A DNA stretch of 7,469 nucleotides, taken from the NCBI GenBank assembly GCA_016867725.1, contig VGIX01000060.1, positions 1 to 7,469 on the forward strand, in the 5' to 3' direction. The notes under the pieces were generated by a model. The model saw only the letters and a program-made list of their open reading frames with translations. It had not been told where the DNA came from and ran no database searches. Below are positions 1 to 6,049 of the stretch, in pieces. The stretch comes from Candidatus Effluviviaceae Genus I sp. (lineage in GTDB: Bacteria; Joyebacterota; Joyebacteria; Joyebacterales; Joyebacteraceae). The stretch's first letter is position 1, and the number at the start of each line of letters is the position of its first letter. The translations under genes were made by a program, and so were the position numbers.

Positions 1-146
1 ACGAGCACGGGCGGCCGTGCCGCCCCGTCGAGGATGCGCACCGCGAGGTCGGTGCCGCCCGCGATCGGGCGCGCGCCGTCGGCGGCGTCCAGCGCGGCCA
101 GCGCTTCCTCGACCGTCCTCGGCGCGTACCAGGCCGGTGCGTACAT
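1..146 (-). CDS. Molybdenum hydroxylase FAD-binding subunit, N-terminal fragment (runs off the window)
   Basis: Only the first 48 residues are visible; the gene continues beyond base 1. The fragment reads as the start of the FAD-binding domain of molybdopterin dehydrogenases (XdhB, CoxM and HcrB type). It has a short aromatic/proline start, YAPRTVEEAL at about residues 7-16, and the flavin-phosphate motif AGGTDL at residues 29-34. In this family the subunit passes electrons from the [2Fe-2S] subunit to the final acceptor. I chose the ATG at 146 because a GGGGAG Shine-Dalgarno sequence sits 8 bases upstream. A GTG three codons earlier (155) overlaps that site and is less likely. The gene follows yqeB by 61 bases and is probably the partner of the Fe-S subunit encoded at 6050-6502, almost 6 kb upstream in the same transcription direction. 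Family assignment is strong; the substrate is unknown. Confidence 0.85.
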   Translation of the reverse strand, partial: MYAPAWYAPRTVEEALAALDAADGARPIAGGTDLAVRILDGAARPPVL

Positions 147-154
147 CGGCGTCA

Positions 155-160
155 CTCCCC
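155..160 (-). promoter_or_regulatory. Ribosome binding site of the FAD-subunit gene
   Basis: GGGGAG on the minus strand, 8 bases before the ATG at 146. It selects that ATG over the GTG at 155, which overlaps the site itself. Confidence 0.6.
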
Positions 161-172
161 GGCCGGCTGGAC

Positions 173-196
173 GCCGCGGGCGCTCCCGCCCGCGGC
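173..196 (-). other. Perfect 10-bp inverted repeat (RNA hairpin) between yqeB and the FAD-subunit gene
   Basis: The arms at 173-182 (GCCGCGGGCG) and 187-196 (CGCCCGCGGC) are exact reverse complements around a 4-base loop. All ten pairs are G-C. The hairpin begins 11 bases after the yqeB stop and ends 12 bases before the ribosome binding site of the next gene. No T-tract follows it, so it is not a standard Rho-independent terminator. A 12-bp palindrome (194-205) overlaps one arm and could form a competing fold. A role in mRNA processing or in tuning expression of the downstream gene is inference; in DNA this GC-rich, such repeats also arise by chance. Confidence 0.5.
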
Positions 197-207
197 CCGC
201 GGGCCCG

Positions 208-1071
208 TCACCCGGCGGCCTTCGGTGCGACGCCGCGGGCGCGGAGCGCCGCGAGCACCGCTCGCCCGACGGCGCGCGCCTTGTCCGAGATGAGCGTCGC
301 GTCCACCTCCGCCCCGCGCGGGTCCACGTCGCCGACCTTCTGCCCCGACGCGACCGGGAGCCCGTCCGCCGCGAGTCCCCGCAGCACCCCGCTGATGCGC
401 GCCGCGACCGGCGCCCCGCCGACCGCGCCGACCACATCCCCCTCGCGCACGAGGTCGCCGATGCGCCGCGTCGCCCGGAACTCGCCCGAGGCCGGCGCGC
501 GGAGAAGGCGCTCGAGCGCGACGCCGCCGAGTTCGCCTGGCACGCCCGTGTCGGGTTCCGCGGCGCCGCGCTCGATCACGCTCCCCATCGCCGGACCGCG
601 GTTCGTCTCGATCACGACGTCCACGTCCCGCCCCGCCTCGAACCCCGGCCCGAGCGCGATGGTCACCGGCGCGTCGGCCCGCGACGTTCCGAGGTTCCGC
701 TTTGCCATCCGCGCGTCCACGACGGCGGCCGGCCTGAGCGATCGGACGAGCGCGCCCTCGGGATCCACCGCCACCGGCAGCGCCCCGCCGCCGAGCGCCG
801 ACGCGGCCCTGGGCGTCGGGACGAGGATCGCCTCCACGCCCTCGACGACCGCCCGCCCGGCGTACACCGCCTCGGCGAACGCCGCCGCGCGCCGCACGGC
901 CCGCGGCCGGTCGGTCTCGAGCACGAGGACGCGGTATCCCGCACCACACAGCGCGTGCGCGACGCCCGTCCCGAGGTCGCCGCCGCCGCGCACCACGACG
1001 AGCGGCGGCGTGTCCGGCGACGGCGGTCGCGCGCCGCCGCCCCCCGCGCCCGACGGTCGCGCGCCGCTCAA
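208..1071 (-). CDS. yqeB: YqeB/EF2563-family protein of selenium-dependent molybdenum hydroxylase maturation
   Basis: A protein of 287 aa. After a Gly/Pro/Arg-rich leader (residues 1-22), an N-terminal Rossmann-like domain starts with VVVRGGGDLGTG (residues 25-36) and continues with LETDRP (51-56), AFAEAVY (64-70) and VEGV (76-79). The middle holds VVDARMAKRNLGT (117-129), IALGPGFEAG (138-147) and VIETNRG (153-159). The C-terminal part (about 190-255) looks like a small beta-barrel and contains RAPASG, GDLVREGD and VGDVDPRG. This pattern matches the family named for selenium-dependent molybdenum hydroxylase maturation. The biochemical step is not established; supply or insertion of a labile selenium ligand at the Mo centre is the usual proposal. 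The start is TTG at 1071, overlapping the xdhC stop by 4 bases (TTGA), with GGGGAAGGA just upstream. The leader could be shorter if translation begins at a later codon. Only 4 lysines occur in 287 residues, reflecting extreme GC pressure. Confidence 0.88.
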   Translation of the reverse strand: MSGARPSGAGGGGARPPSPDTPPLVVVRGGGDLGTGVAHALCGAGYRVLVLETDRPRAVRRAAAFAEAVYAGRAVVEGVEAILVPTPRAASALGGGALPVAVDPEGALVRSLRPAAVVDARMAKRNLGTSRADAPVTIALGPGFEAGRDVDVVIETNRGPAMGSVIERGAAEPDTGVPGELGGVALERLLRAPASGEFRATRRIGDLVREGDVVGAVGGAPVAARISGVLRGLAADGLPVASGQKVGDVDPRGAEVDATLISDKARAVGRAVLAALRARGVAPKAAG

Positions 1072-1883
1072 CGGTCCTTCCCCTTCCGCCCCGGCTTGTC
1101 CCGCAGCATCACCGTGTCCCGCACGCCGTGCCTCACGGCGATCATCTCGGCCACCACGCTCACCGCGATCTCTTCCGGCGTCTCAGCGCCGATGTCGAGC
1201 CCGATGGGCGCGTGCACGCGCTCGATGGCCTCGGCCGGGACGCCGTCACGCGCGAGACCCGCGAACGACGCGCGGACCTTCTCTTCGCTCCCGATCATCC
1301 CGAGGTAGCGGGGCGCGAACGGGAGGACGGCCTTCACCCACTCCTGGTCGAAGCGGTGCCCGCGCGTGACGACCACGACGAACGTCTCCCCGTCGATCCC
1401 GAGCCAGCCGACGGCCTCGACACCGCCCGCGACGCGACGCTCCGCCCCCGGGAAGCGCTCCGCGGTCACCATGTCCTCGCGGTCGTCGACGACGGTCACG
1501 CGGAAGCCCGCCTGCCGCGCCGCCGCCGCGACCGCCTGGCCGCAGTGGCCGCCGCCGATGACGACCGCGCGCGCGCCCGCCGACACCGGCTCGAGGAACA
1601 CGTCCATCCGCCCGCCGCACGCCATGCCGACGTCGGGGCCCAGGTCGAACGAGAGGAGAACGGGATCCCGCGAGCCCGCAAGCGCCTTCGCCCGCTCGAT
1701 GACCGCGGACTCGACGGCGCCGCCCCCGACGGTCCCCAGCGTCCGGCCGTCGGCATAGACGATCATCTTCGCGCCGGCGCCCCGCGGCGTCGACCCGCCG
1801 ACCGAGACGACCGTCGCCACGACGCCCGTGACGCCGTCGCGATGCATCCGGGCGATCTCGGCGTAGAGGTCAACCGGTCTCAC
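1068..1883 (-). CDS. xdhC: XdhC/CoxI-family molybdenum cofactor chaperone
   Basis: A protein of 271 aa. The N-terminal XdhC/CoxI domain shows VVSVGGSTPRGAGAKM (25-40), GTVGGGAVES (50-59) and GMACGG (86-91), with Cys89 at the family's conserved cysteine. The C-terminal Rossmann domain starts at VVIGGGHCGQ (107-116) and carries VVVVTRGH (169-176), YLGMIGSEEK (193-202), HAPIGLDIGAETPEEIAVS (224-242) and AEMIA (245-249), all family hallmarks. In Rhodobacter, XdhC binds molybdenum cofactor, promotes its sulfuration and delivers it to xanthine dehydrogenase; it is cytoplasmic and is not part of the finished enzyme. I placed the start at GTG 1883, which overlaps the mocA stop by 4 bases (GTGA) and begins the domain directly. 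The open frame extends to 2210, but that part is a shadow of mocA. The gene is tightly coupled to mocA before it and yqeB after it. Confidence 0.92.
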   Translation of the reverse strand: MRPVDLYAEIARMHRDGVTGVVATVVSVGGSTPRGAGAKMIVYADGRTLGTVGGGAVESAVIERAKALAGSRDPVLLSFDLGPDVGMACGGRMDVFLEPVSAGARAVVIGGGHCGQAVAAAARQAGFRVTVVDDREDMVTAERFPGAERRVAGGVEAVGWLGIDGETFVVVVTRGHRFDQEWVKAVLPFAPRYLGMIGSEEKVRASFAGLARDGVPAEAIERVHAPIGLDIGAETPEEIAVSVVAEMIAVRHGVRDTVMLRDKPGRKGKDR

Positions 1884-2482
1884 GTTGTCGTCACACCGCC
1901 CCGCACGGCCTCGTAGTCGTCGTCCTCGTCGATGTCCAGGAGGAAGCCGTCGTCGTCGAGCTCGACCTCGACCACCGAGGCCGCGTCGGACTCGAGGATC
2001 CCGCGCGCGCCCGCGTCGCCGGCCAGCGCCTCCAGCCGCTCGCGGTACGACCCGTCGAACAGGACCGGGTGCCCGCGGCGGCCGCCGAACGCCGGCACGG
2101 CGATCTTCGCGCCCCTCCCGTGGGCCGCGAGGAGCGCCTCGACATCCTGCGTCCTGAAGAACGGCGCGTCGGCCAGCGCCACGAGGATCGCGTCGGCGCC
2201 CCACGAGCACGCGCTCGCCCCGAGGGCGAGCGACGCCCCCATGCCTTCCGCGTAGCGCCGGTTGCCGACGAGCTCGATCCGCTCGTCCGCGATGCCCGAG
2301 AGCGCGGCCCCGACCTCCTCGGCGCCGTGCCCCAGCACGACGACGACCTCGTCCACGCCGCGCGCCCCGAGCAGCTTCCGGACGACGACGCTCACCATCG
2401 GCTCGCCGGCGATCGGGAGAGCCTCCTTCTTCCTGCCCATCCGCTTCGACTCGCCGGCGGCAAGCACAACCGTTGAGACCAT
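1880..2482 (-). CDS. mocA: Molybdenum cofactor cytidylyltransferase (MocA family)
   Basis: A protein of 200 aa, normal for the family. It has the nucleotidyltransferase signature LAAGESKRMG (7-16) followed by Lys19 and the LPIAGEP loop (22-28). Further on are NRRYAEGMGASLALG (74-88), the metal-binding-type acidic segment ALADAPFF (102-109), GGRRGHPVLF (133-142) and LLDIDEDDDYEAV (181-193). These match MocA, which attaches CMP from CTP to Mo-molybdopterin to give the cytosine dinucleotide cofactor. The LAAG form of the signature fits MocA better than the GTP-using MobA (LAGG). This implies that the enzyme served is a hydroxylase using molybdopterin cytosine dinucleotide. The ATG at 2482 is preceded by GGAAGG 4 bases upstream; the open frame running up to 2620 overlaps the aminotransferase and is spurious. 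It lies 19 bases after the aminotransferase gene and overlaps xdhC by 4 bases. Confidence 0.9.
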   Translation of the reverse strand: MVSTVVLAAGESKRMGRKKEALPIAGEPMVSVVVRKLLGARGVDEVVVVLGHGAEEVGAALSGIADERIELVGNRRYAEGMGASLALGASACSWGADAILVALADAPFFRTQDVEALLAAHGRGAKIAVPAFGGRRGHPVLFDGSYRERLEALAGDAGARGILESDAASVVEVELDDDGFLLDIDEDDDYEAVRGGVTTT

Positions 2483-2501
2483 ATGCCCTTCCGCTCCGCG
2501 C

Positions 2502-3662
2502 CTACTGGTGCGCGAGCACGCCCTTGATCCGATCGAGCGCCTTCTCGATGTTCGTGAGCGAGTTGGCGTAGCTGAACCGCAGGAACCCCTCGCCGTGCGC
2601 GCCGAAACAGGTCCCGGCAAGGCACGCGACGCCGGCCTCGTTGAGGAGCTTGTCCGCGAGCTCCTTCGACTTCATGCCGGTGCCCGTGATGTTCGGGAAC
2701 ACGTAGAACGCGCCCTTGGGCATCAGGCACTTCCAGCCCTTGATCGAGTTCATGCCCGCGACGATCGCCTTCCGGCGCTTGTCGAAGGTCGCCACCATCT
2801 CCTTGACCTTGTCCTGCGGGCCCTTGAGCGCCTCGATGCCCGCGAGCTGCACGAACGTCGTCGCGTGCGAGTACACGTTCGTGTTGAGCTTCGTGAACCT
2901 CTCGGCGATCGGCTTCGGCATCGCGGCGAACCCGAGCCGCCACCCCGTCATCGCGTAGGTCTTCGAGTGCGCGTCCATGAGGATCGTGCGCTCCTTCATC
3001 CCCGGGTACGTCGCGATGGAGTGGTGCTTGCCTTCGTAGATGATCTTGCAGTAGACCTCGTCCGAGAGCACGACCACGTCGTTCTTGACGCACAGCTCAG
3101 CGATGCGCTTAAGATCGCTCTCCTCGAGGATGCCGCCCGTCGGGTTCGCCGGCGAGTTCAGGATGAGCATCTTGGTCTTCGGGTTGATCTTCGCCTCGAG
3201 CTCGGCCATGTCGAACCGGAAGTCGCGCTCCTCGCGATACACGAGGGGAACGGCCTTCCCGCCGGCGAAGTTGATCGCCGACTCGTAGATCGGGTAGCCC
3301 GGGTTCGGGTAGATGACCTCGTCGCCGTGGTCCACGAGCGCGAGGATGGGAAGGAAGATGACGGGCTTCCCGCCCGGCGTGAGCACGATCTGGTCCGGCT
3401 CGTACTCGATGCCGCGGTCGGCGGCGAAGTACTCGCAGACGGCCTTCCGCGCCTCCATGAGCCCGGCCGACGGGCCGTAGTGCGTGTAGCCCTGCCAGAT
3501 CGCCTTCTCGGCCGCCTTCCGGATGTTGTCCGGCGTGTCGAAGTCCGGCTCGCCGATCTCGAGGTGCACGATGTCCCTGCCCTGCGCCTCGAGCGCCTTC
3601 GCCTTCGCGAGCACCTCGAAGGCGGTCTCCGTCCCCAGCCTGTCCATCCGCTTCGCGAACAT
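2502..3662 (-). CDS. PLP-dependent class I aminotransferase (fold type I, aspartate aminotransferase-like)
   Basis: A protein of 386 aa, typical length. Visible landmarks in order: IGEPDFDTP (36-44); YTHYGPSAGL (59-68); TPGGKPVIF (95-103); GDEVIYPNPGYPIYE (113-127); PANPTGG with Asn173; SDEVY with Asp201 and Tyr204, which contact the PLP ring; SKTYAMTGWRLG with the PLP lysine at Lys234 and Arg242; and FLRFSYA with Arg362, the expected carboxylate-binding arginine. The fold and chemistry are certain: amino-group transfer between an amino acid and a 2-oxo acid in the cytoplasm. The amino donor is not readable from the sequence. Aspartate and aromatic or branched substrates all occur in this subgroup. 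The ATG at 3662 has AGGAGG 6 bases upstream; the frame's extension to 4403 is a shadow of the transketolase gene. It is much richer in lysine (32 of 386) than yqeB or xdhC. Confidence 0.92.
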   Translation of the reverse strand: MFAKRMDRLGTETAFEVLAKAKALEAQGRDIVHLEIGEPDFDTPDNIRKAAEKAIWQGYTHYGPSAGLMEARKAVCEYFAADRGIEYEPDQIVLTPGGKPVIFLPILALVDHGDEVIYPNPGYPIYESAINFAGGKAVPLVYREERDFRFDMAELEAKINPKTKMLILNSPANPTGGILEESDLKRIAELCVKNDVVVLSDEVYCKIIYEGKHHSIATYPGMKERTILMDAHSKTYAMTGWRLGFAAMPKPIAERFTKLNTNVYSHATTFVQLAGIEALKGPQDKVKEMVATFDKRRKAIVAGMNSIKGWKCLMPKGAFYVFPNITGTGMKSKELADKLLNEAGVACLAGTCFGAHGEGFLRFSYANSLTNIEKALDRIKGVLAHQ

Positions 3663-3668
3663 CGCGTC

Positions 3669-3674
3669 CCTCCT
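3669..3674 (-). promoter_or_regulatory. Ribosome binding site of the aminotransferase gene
   Basis: A perfect AGGAGG, 6 bases before the ATG at 3662. It is the strongest such site in the window, and it lies in the longest gap between genes (68 bases, 3663-3730). That gap shows no convincing -10/-35 pair and only a weak 5-bp stem (3695-3699 with 3707-3711). Confidence 0.7.
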
Positions 3675-3730
3675 CTGTATGTGTTCGCACGGGTCCGGGT
3701 CGCGCGCCCGGCCGCCCCGCGCACGCGCCT

Positions 3731-4747
3731 CTACGTGGTCCCTCCCGCGTCGGTTCCCGCCGCGATCGCGCGCTTCCGCGCCACCACGTCCTTGACGCTC
3801 GAGACGATCTCGCGGGCCGAGAGGCCGAAGTGCGAGAGAAGCTGCTCGTGGTCGCCTGACTCGCCGAACCTGTCCTCGATGCCCATGATCCGAAGCGGCG
3901 ACGGCCTCGGCGACTGCGCCAGCGCCTCGGCGACCGCGCCCCCGAGCCCGCCGATCGTCGAGCCCTCCTCCGCCGTCACGAGCGCGCCCGTCTCGACGGC
4001 GGCCCGGTTCACGATGGCCCGGTCGAGCGGCTTGATCGTGGGGCAGTTGACGACGCGCACCGAGAGCCCCCCGTCCTCGAGCTGCCGCGCCGCCCGGAGC
4101 GCCTCGTACACCATGACGCCGCATGCCATCACCGTCGCGTCCTCGCCCTGCCGGTACACGGCGCCCTGCCCCACCGTGAACGGCGTCATGTCGGTCGTGA
4201 CGACGGGCGTGCGCGACGTGGCGAAGCGGACGTACACGGGACCGGGGATCCTCGCCGCGGCGACCGTCGCCTTCCTCGCCTCGACGGCGTCCACCGGCAC
4301 GATGACGGTCATCCCGGGAAGCGCCCGCATGACCGCGACGTCCTCGAGCGACTGCCTCGCGCAGCCGTCGCCGCCGGACGAGAACCCGGCGTCGATGCCG
4401 CACACGACGACCTTGAGCGAGGCCGTGCAGATCGTGGAACGGATCACGTCCCAGGCGTTCGCGGCGGCGAGCATCCCGTGGGCCGTGACGAAGACGACGT
4501 GGCCCGCCTGCGCGAGCCCGGCCGCCGTGCCCAGCATGTCCTGCTCCGACAACCCGAACTCCATGAACCGGTCGGGGAAACGCTTCCTGAACTCGCCGGT
4601 GCCGCCCGCCGCGCCGAGGTCGGCGTCCATGACGAGCACGTCCACGCCGCGCTCGGCGAGCTCGACGAGCCCGCGCTCGTAGCCGCGCACCGTCGCCTCG
4701 GTCTCGACGACACGGTGGTGGAGATCCGCAAGACCCATTTCGGCCAT
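3731..4747 (-). CDS. Transketolase-like ThDP enzyme, C-terminal subunit, with altered substrate-binding residues
   Basis: A protein of 338 aa carrying the pyrimidine-binding (PYR) domain (about 10-185) and the transketolase C-terminal domain (about 195-325). The PYR domain shows FMEFGLSEQDMLGTAAGLA, where Glu68 is the glutamate that activates thiamine diphosphate (yeast Glu418). Aligned by that spacing, Asp127 matches yeast Asp477, but yeast His469 is Asp119 and His481 is Arg131 (motif DGCARQ instead of DGxxHQ). The usual FAVFxxRRAxxQIR segment is HGMLAAANAWDVIR. The C-terminal domain includes GVMVYEALRAA (210-220), KPLD (239-242) and AEEGSTIGGLGGAVAE (259-274). It pairs with the N-terminal subunit encoded just upstream. 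I prefer ATG 4747, with GGAG 7 bases upstream, over GTG 4753, which sits almost on top of that site. A deoxyxylulose-phosphate synthase is unlikely because the protein is split and transketolase-like throughout. Confidence 0.88.
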   Translation of the reverse strand: MAEMGLADLHHRVVETEATVRGYERGLVELAERGVDVLVMDADLGAAGGTGEFRKRFPDRFMEFGLSEQDMLGTAAGLAQAGHVVFVTAHGMLAAANAWDVIRSTICTASLKVVVCGIDAGFSSGGDGCARQSLEDVAVMRALPGMTVIVPVDAVEARKATVAAARIPGPVYVRFATSRTPVVTTDMTPFTVGQGAVYRQGEDATVMACGVMVYEALRAARQLEDGGLSVRVVNCPTIKPLDRAIVNRAAVETGALVTAEEGSTIGGLGGAVAEALAQSPRPSPLRIMGIEDRFGESGDHEQLLSHFGLSAREIVSSVKDVVARKRAIAAGTDAGGTT

Positions 4748-4754
4748 TGTCACG

Positions 4755-4758
4755 CTCC
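4755..4758 (-). promoter_or_regulatory. Ribosome binding site deciding the start of the transketolase C-terminal subunit
   Basis: GGAG, 7 bases before the ATG at 4747 and only one base before the alternative GTG at 4753. The spacing favours the ATG, shortening the protein by two residues. Confidence 0.5.
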
Positions 4759-4772
4759 GGGGGACTCGGCGC

Positions 4773-5588
4773 CTACGTGAGCGCCTTCATGGCTTCCTCG
4801 TACACGTCGACCGTGAGCTTCCGGTCGTGCCACTCGACCTTCCCCTCCATGAAGGGAACGCCCTTGCCCTTCACGGTGTTCGCGATGATCACGGCGGGCT
4901 GCCCCTTCACCGACGATGCCTCGGTGAACGCGGCCGTGAGCTGGTCGAGATCGTGGCCGTCCACCTCGCTCACGCGCCAGTTGAAGGCCCGCCACTTGTC
5001 GGCCAGAGGGCCGAGGGCGGCGATCTCGTCGGTCGCCCCGGCGCCCATGAGGCCGTTCCGGTCCACGATCGCGCAGACACTGTCGAGCTTGAGGTGCGCC
5101 GCCGTCAGGGCCGCCTCCCACACCTGCCCCTCCTGCAGCTCCCCGTCGCCCAGGAGGCAGTACACCCGGAACCCCTTCCCGGCCCGTCGGGCCGAGACCG
5201 CGATGCCGTTGGCGATGGAGAGCCCCTCGCCCTGCGAGCCCACCGAGACGTCCACGCCCGCGGTCCTGTGAGGGTCGGGCGTGCCCTGCAGCTTCGACTT
5301 GAGCTTGCGGAACGTGAGGAGGTCGCGCATCTCGAAGTACCCCCGGCGCGCGAGCGCCGCGTAGAGCGCCGGCGCCGCGTGGGCCTTCGACAGCACGAAC
5401 CGGTCGCGGTCCTCCCAGGTCGGCCGCTCGGGCCTGATCCGGAGCACCTGCCAGTAGAGCGCGACGAGGATGTCGGCGCACGACAGCGACCCGCCGACGT
5501 GCCCGGAGCCCGCCTCGAGGACCATCGTGAGGACGTCGCGCCGCACGATCTTCGCAATCTCCCTGAGCTCGCTGGACGTGGGACTCAT
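4773..5588 (-). CDS. Transketolase-like ThDP enzyme, N-terminal subunit
   Basis: A protein of 271 aa, the size expected for the pyrophosphate-binding half of a split transketolase. Landmarks: SGHVGGSLS with His30; RFVLSKAHAAPALYA with His70; GSQGEGLS (117-124); the ThDP/metal motif GDGELQEG with Asp148, Gly149 and, 30 residues on, Asn178 (DRNG); EVDGHD (208-213); and VEWHD with His254. The canonical LQGHPD segment reads LQGTPD here, so the histidine equivalent to yeast His103, which helps bind the donor sugar, is Thr103. GSLGQG is changed to GSQGEG. Cofactor binding therefore looks intact while the substrate pocket is modified. The ATG at 5588 has AGGAG 6 bases upstream, embedded in the stop codon region of the DUF296 gene 9 bases away, suggesting coupled translation. 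It should form a heterotetramer-type complex with the C-terminal subunit encoded 25 bases downstream. Confidence 0.9.
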   Translation of the reverse strand: MSPTSSELREIAKIVRRDVLTMVLEAGSGHVGGSLSCADILVALYWQVLRIRPERPTWEDRDRFVLSKAHAAPALYAALARRGYFEMRDLLTFRKLKSKLQGTPDPHRTAGVDVSVGSQGEGLSIANGIAVSARRAGKGFRVYCLLGDGELQEGQVWEAALTAAHLKLDSVCAIVDRNGLMGAGATDEIAALGPLADKWRAFNWRVSEVDGHDLDQLTAAFTEASSVKGQPAVIIANTVKGKGVPFMEGKVEWHDRKLTVDVYEEAMKALT

Positions 5589-5594
5589 GCGCGA

Positions 5595-5599
5595 CTCCT
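5595..5599 (-). promoter_or_regulatory. Ribosome binding site of the transketolase N-terminal subunit, overlapping the DUF296 stop codon
   Basis: AGGAG, 6 bases before the ATG at 5588. Its first two bases belong to the TAG stop (5598-5600) of the preceding gene, so ribosomes ending there sit on the next initiation site. Confidence 0.6.
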
Positions 5600-6020
5600 A
5601 CTTGAAGTGAAGGGCCATGAGGCCTGTGGCCGGGTCCTGCCGCCGCTCGGCCGCGATGTCGGTCTTGAGGACGGCGATCTCGTTCGTGACGTTGACCTTC
5701 CCCTTCGAGAGATGACCGGCCACGGTCTCCTTGCTCTCGCGCGCGAGCACGGCGTGAAGGTGGAACACGACGTCGCCGTCCTGCGCGAGGACATTGCCCG
5801 TGAGCGAGACGAGCTCGAGCGGCTCGGGAAAGAGCGCGGTGTGATACTGCTCCTGCCGCAGGAAGAAACTGAGCTCGCTCTGCTTGAGCATCCCGATGCC
5901 GGACACCACGATGCCTGTCTTGAGGCCGGACTTGAGGCACGCTTCGCGAAGCGACGCGAAGAGGTCCTCGTCCTGGTAGAGACGCACCATCAGCACGCTG
6001 CCGCTGTCACGGAACTCCAT
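5598..6020 (-). CDS. PPC/DUF296 domain protein
   Basis: A protein of 140 aa made of a single PPC (DUF296) domain, with no AT-hook as in the plant AHL proteins. Features: LYQDEDLFASL (14-24); GIVVSGIGMLKQSEL (36-50); PLELVSLTGNV (67-77); the conserved histidine motif FHLHAVLA with His87 and His89; GHL with His103; TNEIAVL (112-118); and a C-terminal ERRQDPATGLMALHF segment typical of the family. Bacterial single-domain members form trimers, and the clustered histidines are thought to bind a metal. No enzymatic role is established. The ATG at 6020 has GGGAGG 4 bases upstream; the frame's extension to 6527 is a shadow of the Fe-S gene. It sits 29 bases after the [2Fe-2S] subunit and 9 bases before the transketolase N-subunit, so it likely serves the same pathway. 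Function unknown. Confidence 0.87.
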   Translation of the reverse strand: MEFRDSGSVLMVRLYQDEDLFASLREACLKSGLKTGIVVSGIGMLKQSELSFFLRQEQYHTALFPEPLELVSLTGNVLAQDGDVVFHLHAVLARESKETVAGHLSKGKVNVTNEIAVLKTDIAAERRQDPATGLMALHFK

Positions 6021-6049
6021 GCCGCCTCCCTGTCCCCCGCCGCGCTCGG

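Noticed and set aside
173-206. Rho-independent terminator after yqeB
   Set aside because: The stem is strong but has no following run of T on the minus strand, and the next gene begins within 30 bases.
1068-1070. xdhC TGA stop read as selenocysteine, given the selenium context
   Set aside because: The sequence after it in that frame is Arg/Ala-rich with no family similarity, and yqeB starts in another frame at this point.
17-1369. Plus-strand open frames of 424-450 codons over yqeB and xdhC
   Set aside because: Arg/Pro/Ser/Ala-rich shadows of yqeB and xdhC; no domain signal.
1884-2210. N-terminal extension of the xdhC frame
   Set aside because: It overlaps mocA and gives Arg/Gly-rich sequence. 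The XdhC domain begins right at GTG 1883.
3663-3730. Promoter in the 68-base gap before the aminotransferase
   Set aside because: No convincing -10/-35 pair on the minus strand; only the ribosome binding site and a weak 5-bp stem are seen.
3663-4403. N-terminal extension of the aminotransferase frame by 247 codons
   Set aside because: Out-of-frame shadow of the transketolase C-subunit. The ATG at 3662 has a perfect AGGAGG and gives the normal family length.
2262-4682. 806-codon open frame on the plus strand
   Set aside because: It lies antisense to mocA, the aminotransferase and the transketolase C-subunit, all with clear family motifs. Its translation is Arg/Leu/Val/Pro repeats with no recognisable domain, typical of shadow frames in GC-rich DNA.
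3731-5588. Deoxyxylulose-5-phosphate synthase instead of transketolase
   Set aside because: That enzyme is normally a single chain of about 620 residues. The split into 271 and 338 residues and the motifs (RFVLSKAHAAPALYA, WHD near the end of the N-subunit) are of transketolase type.
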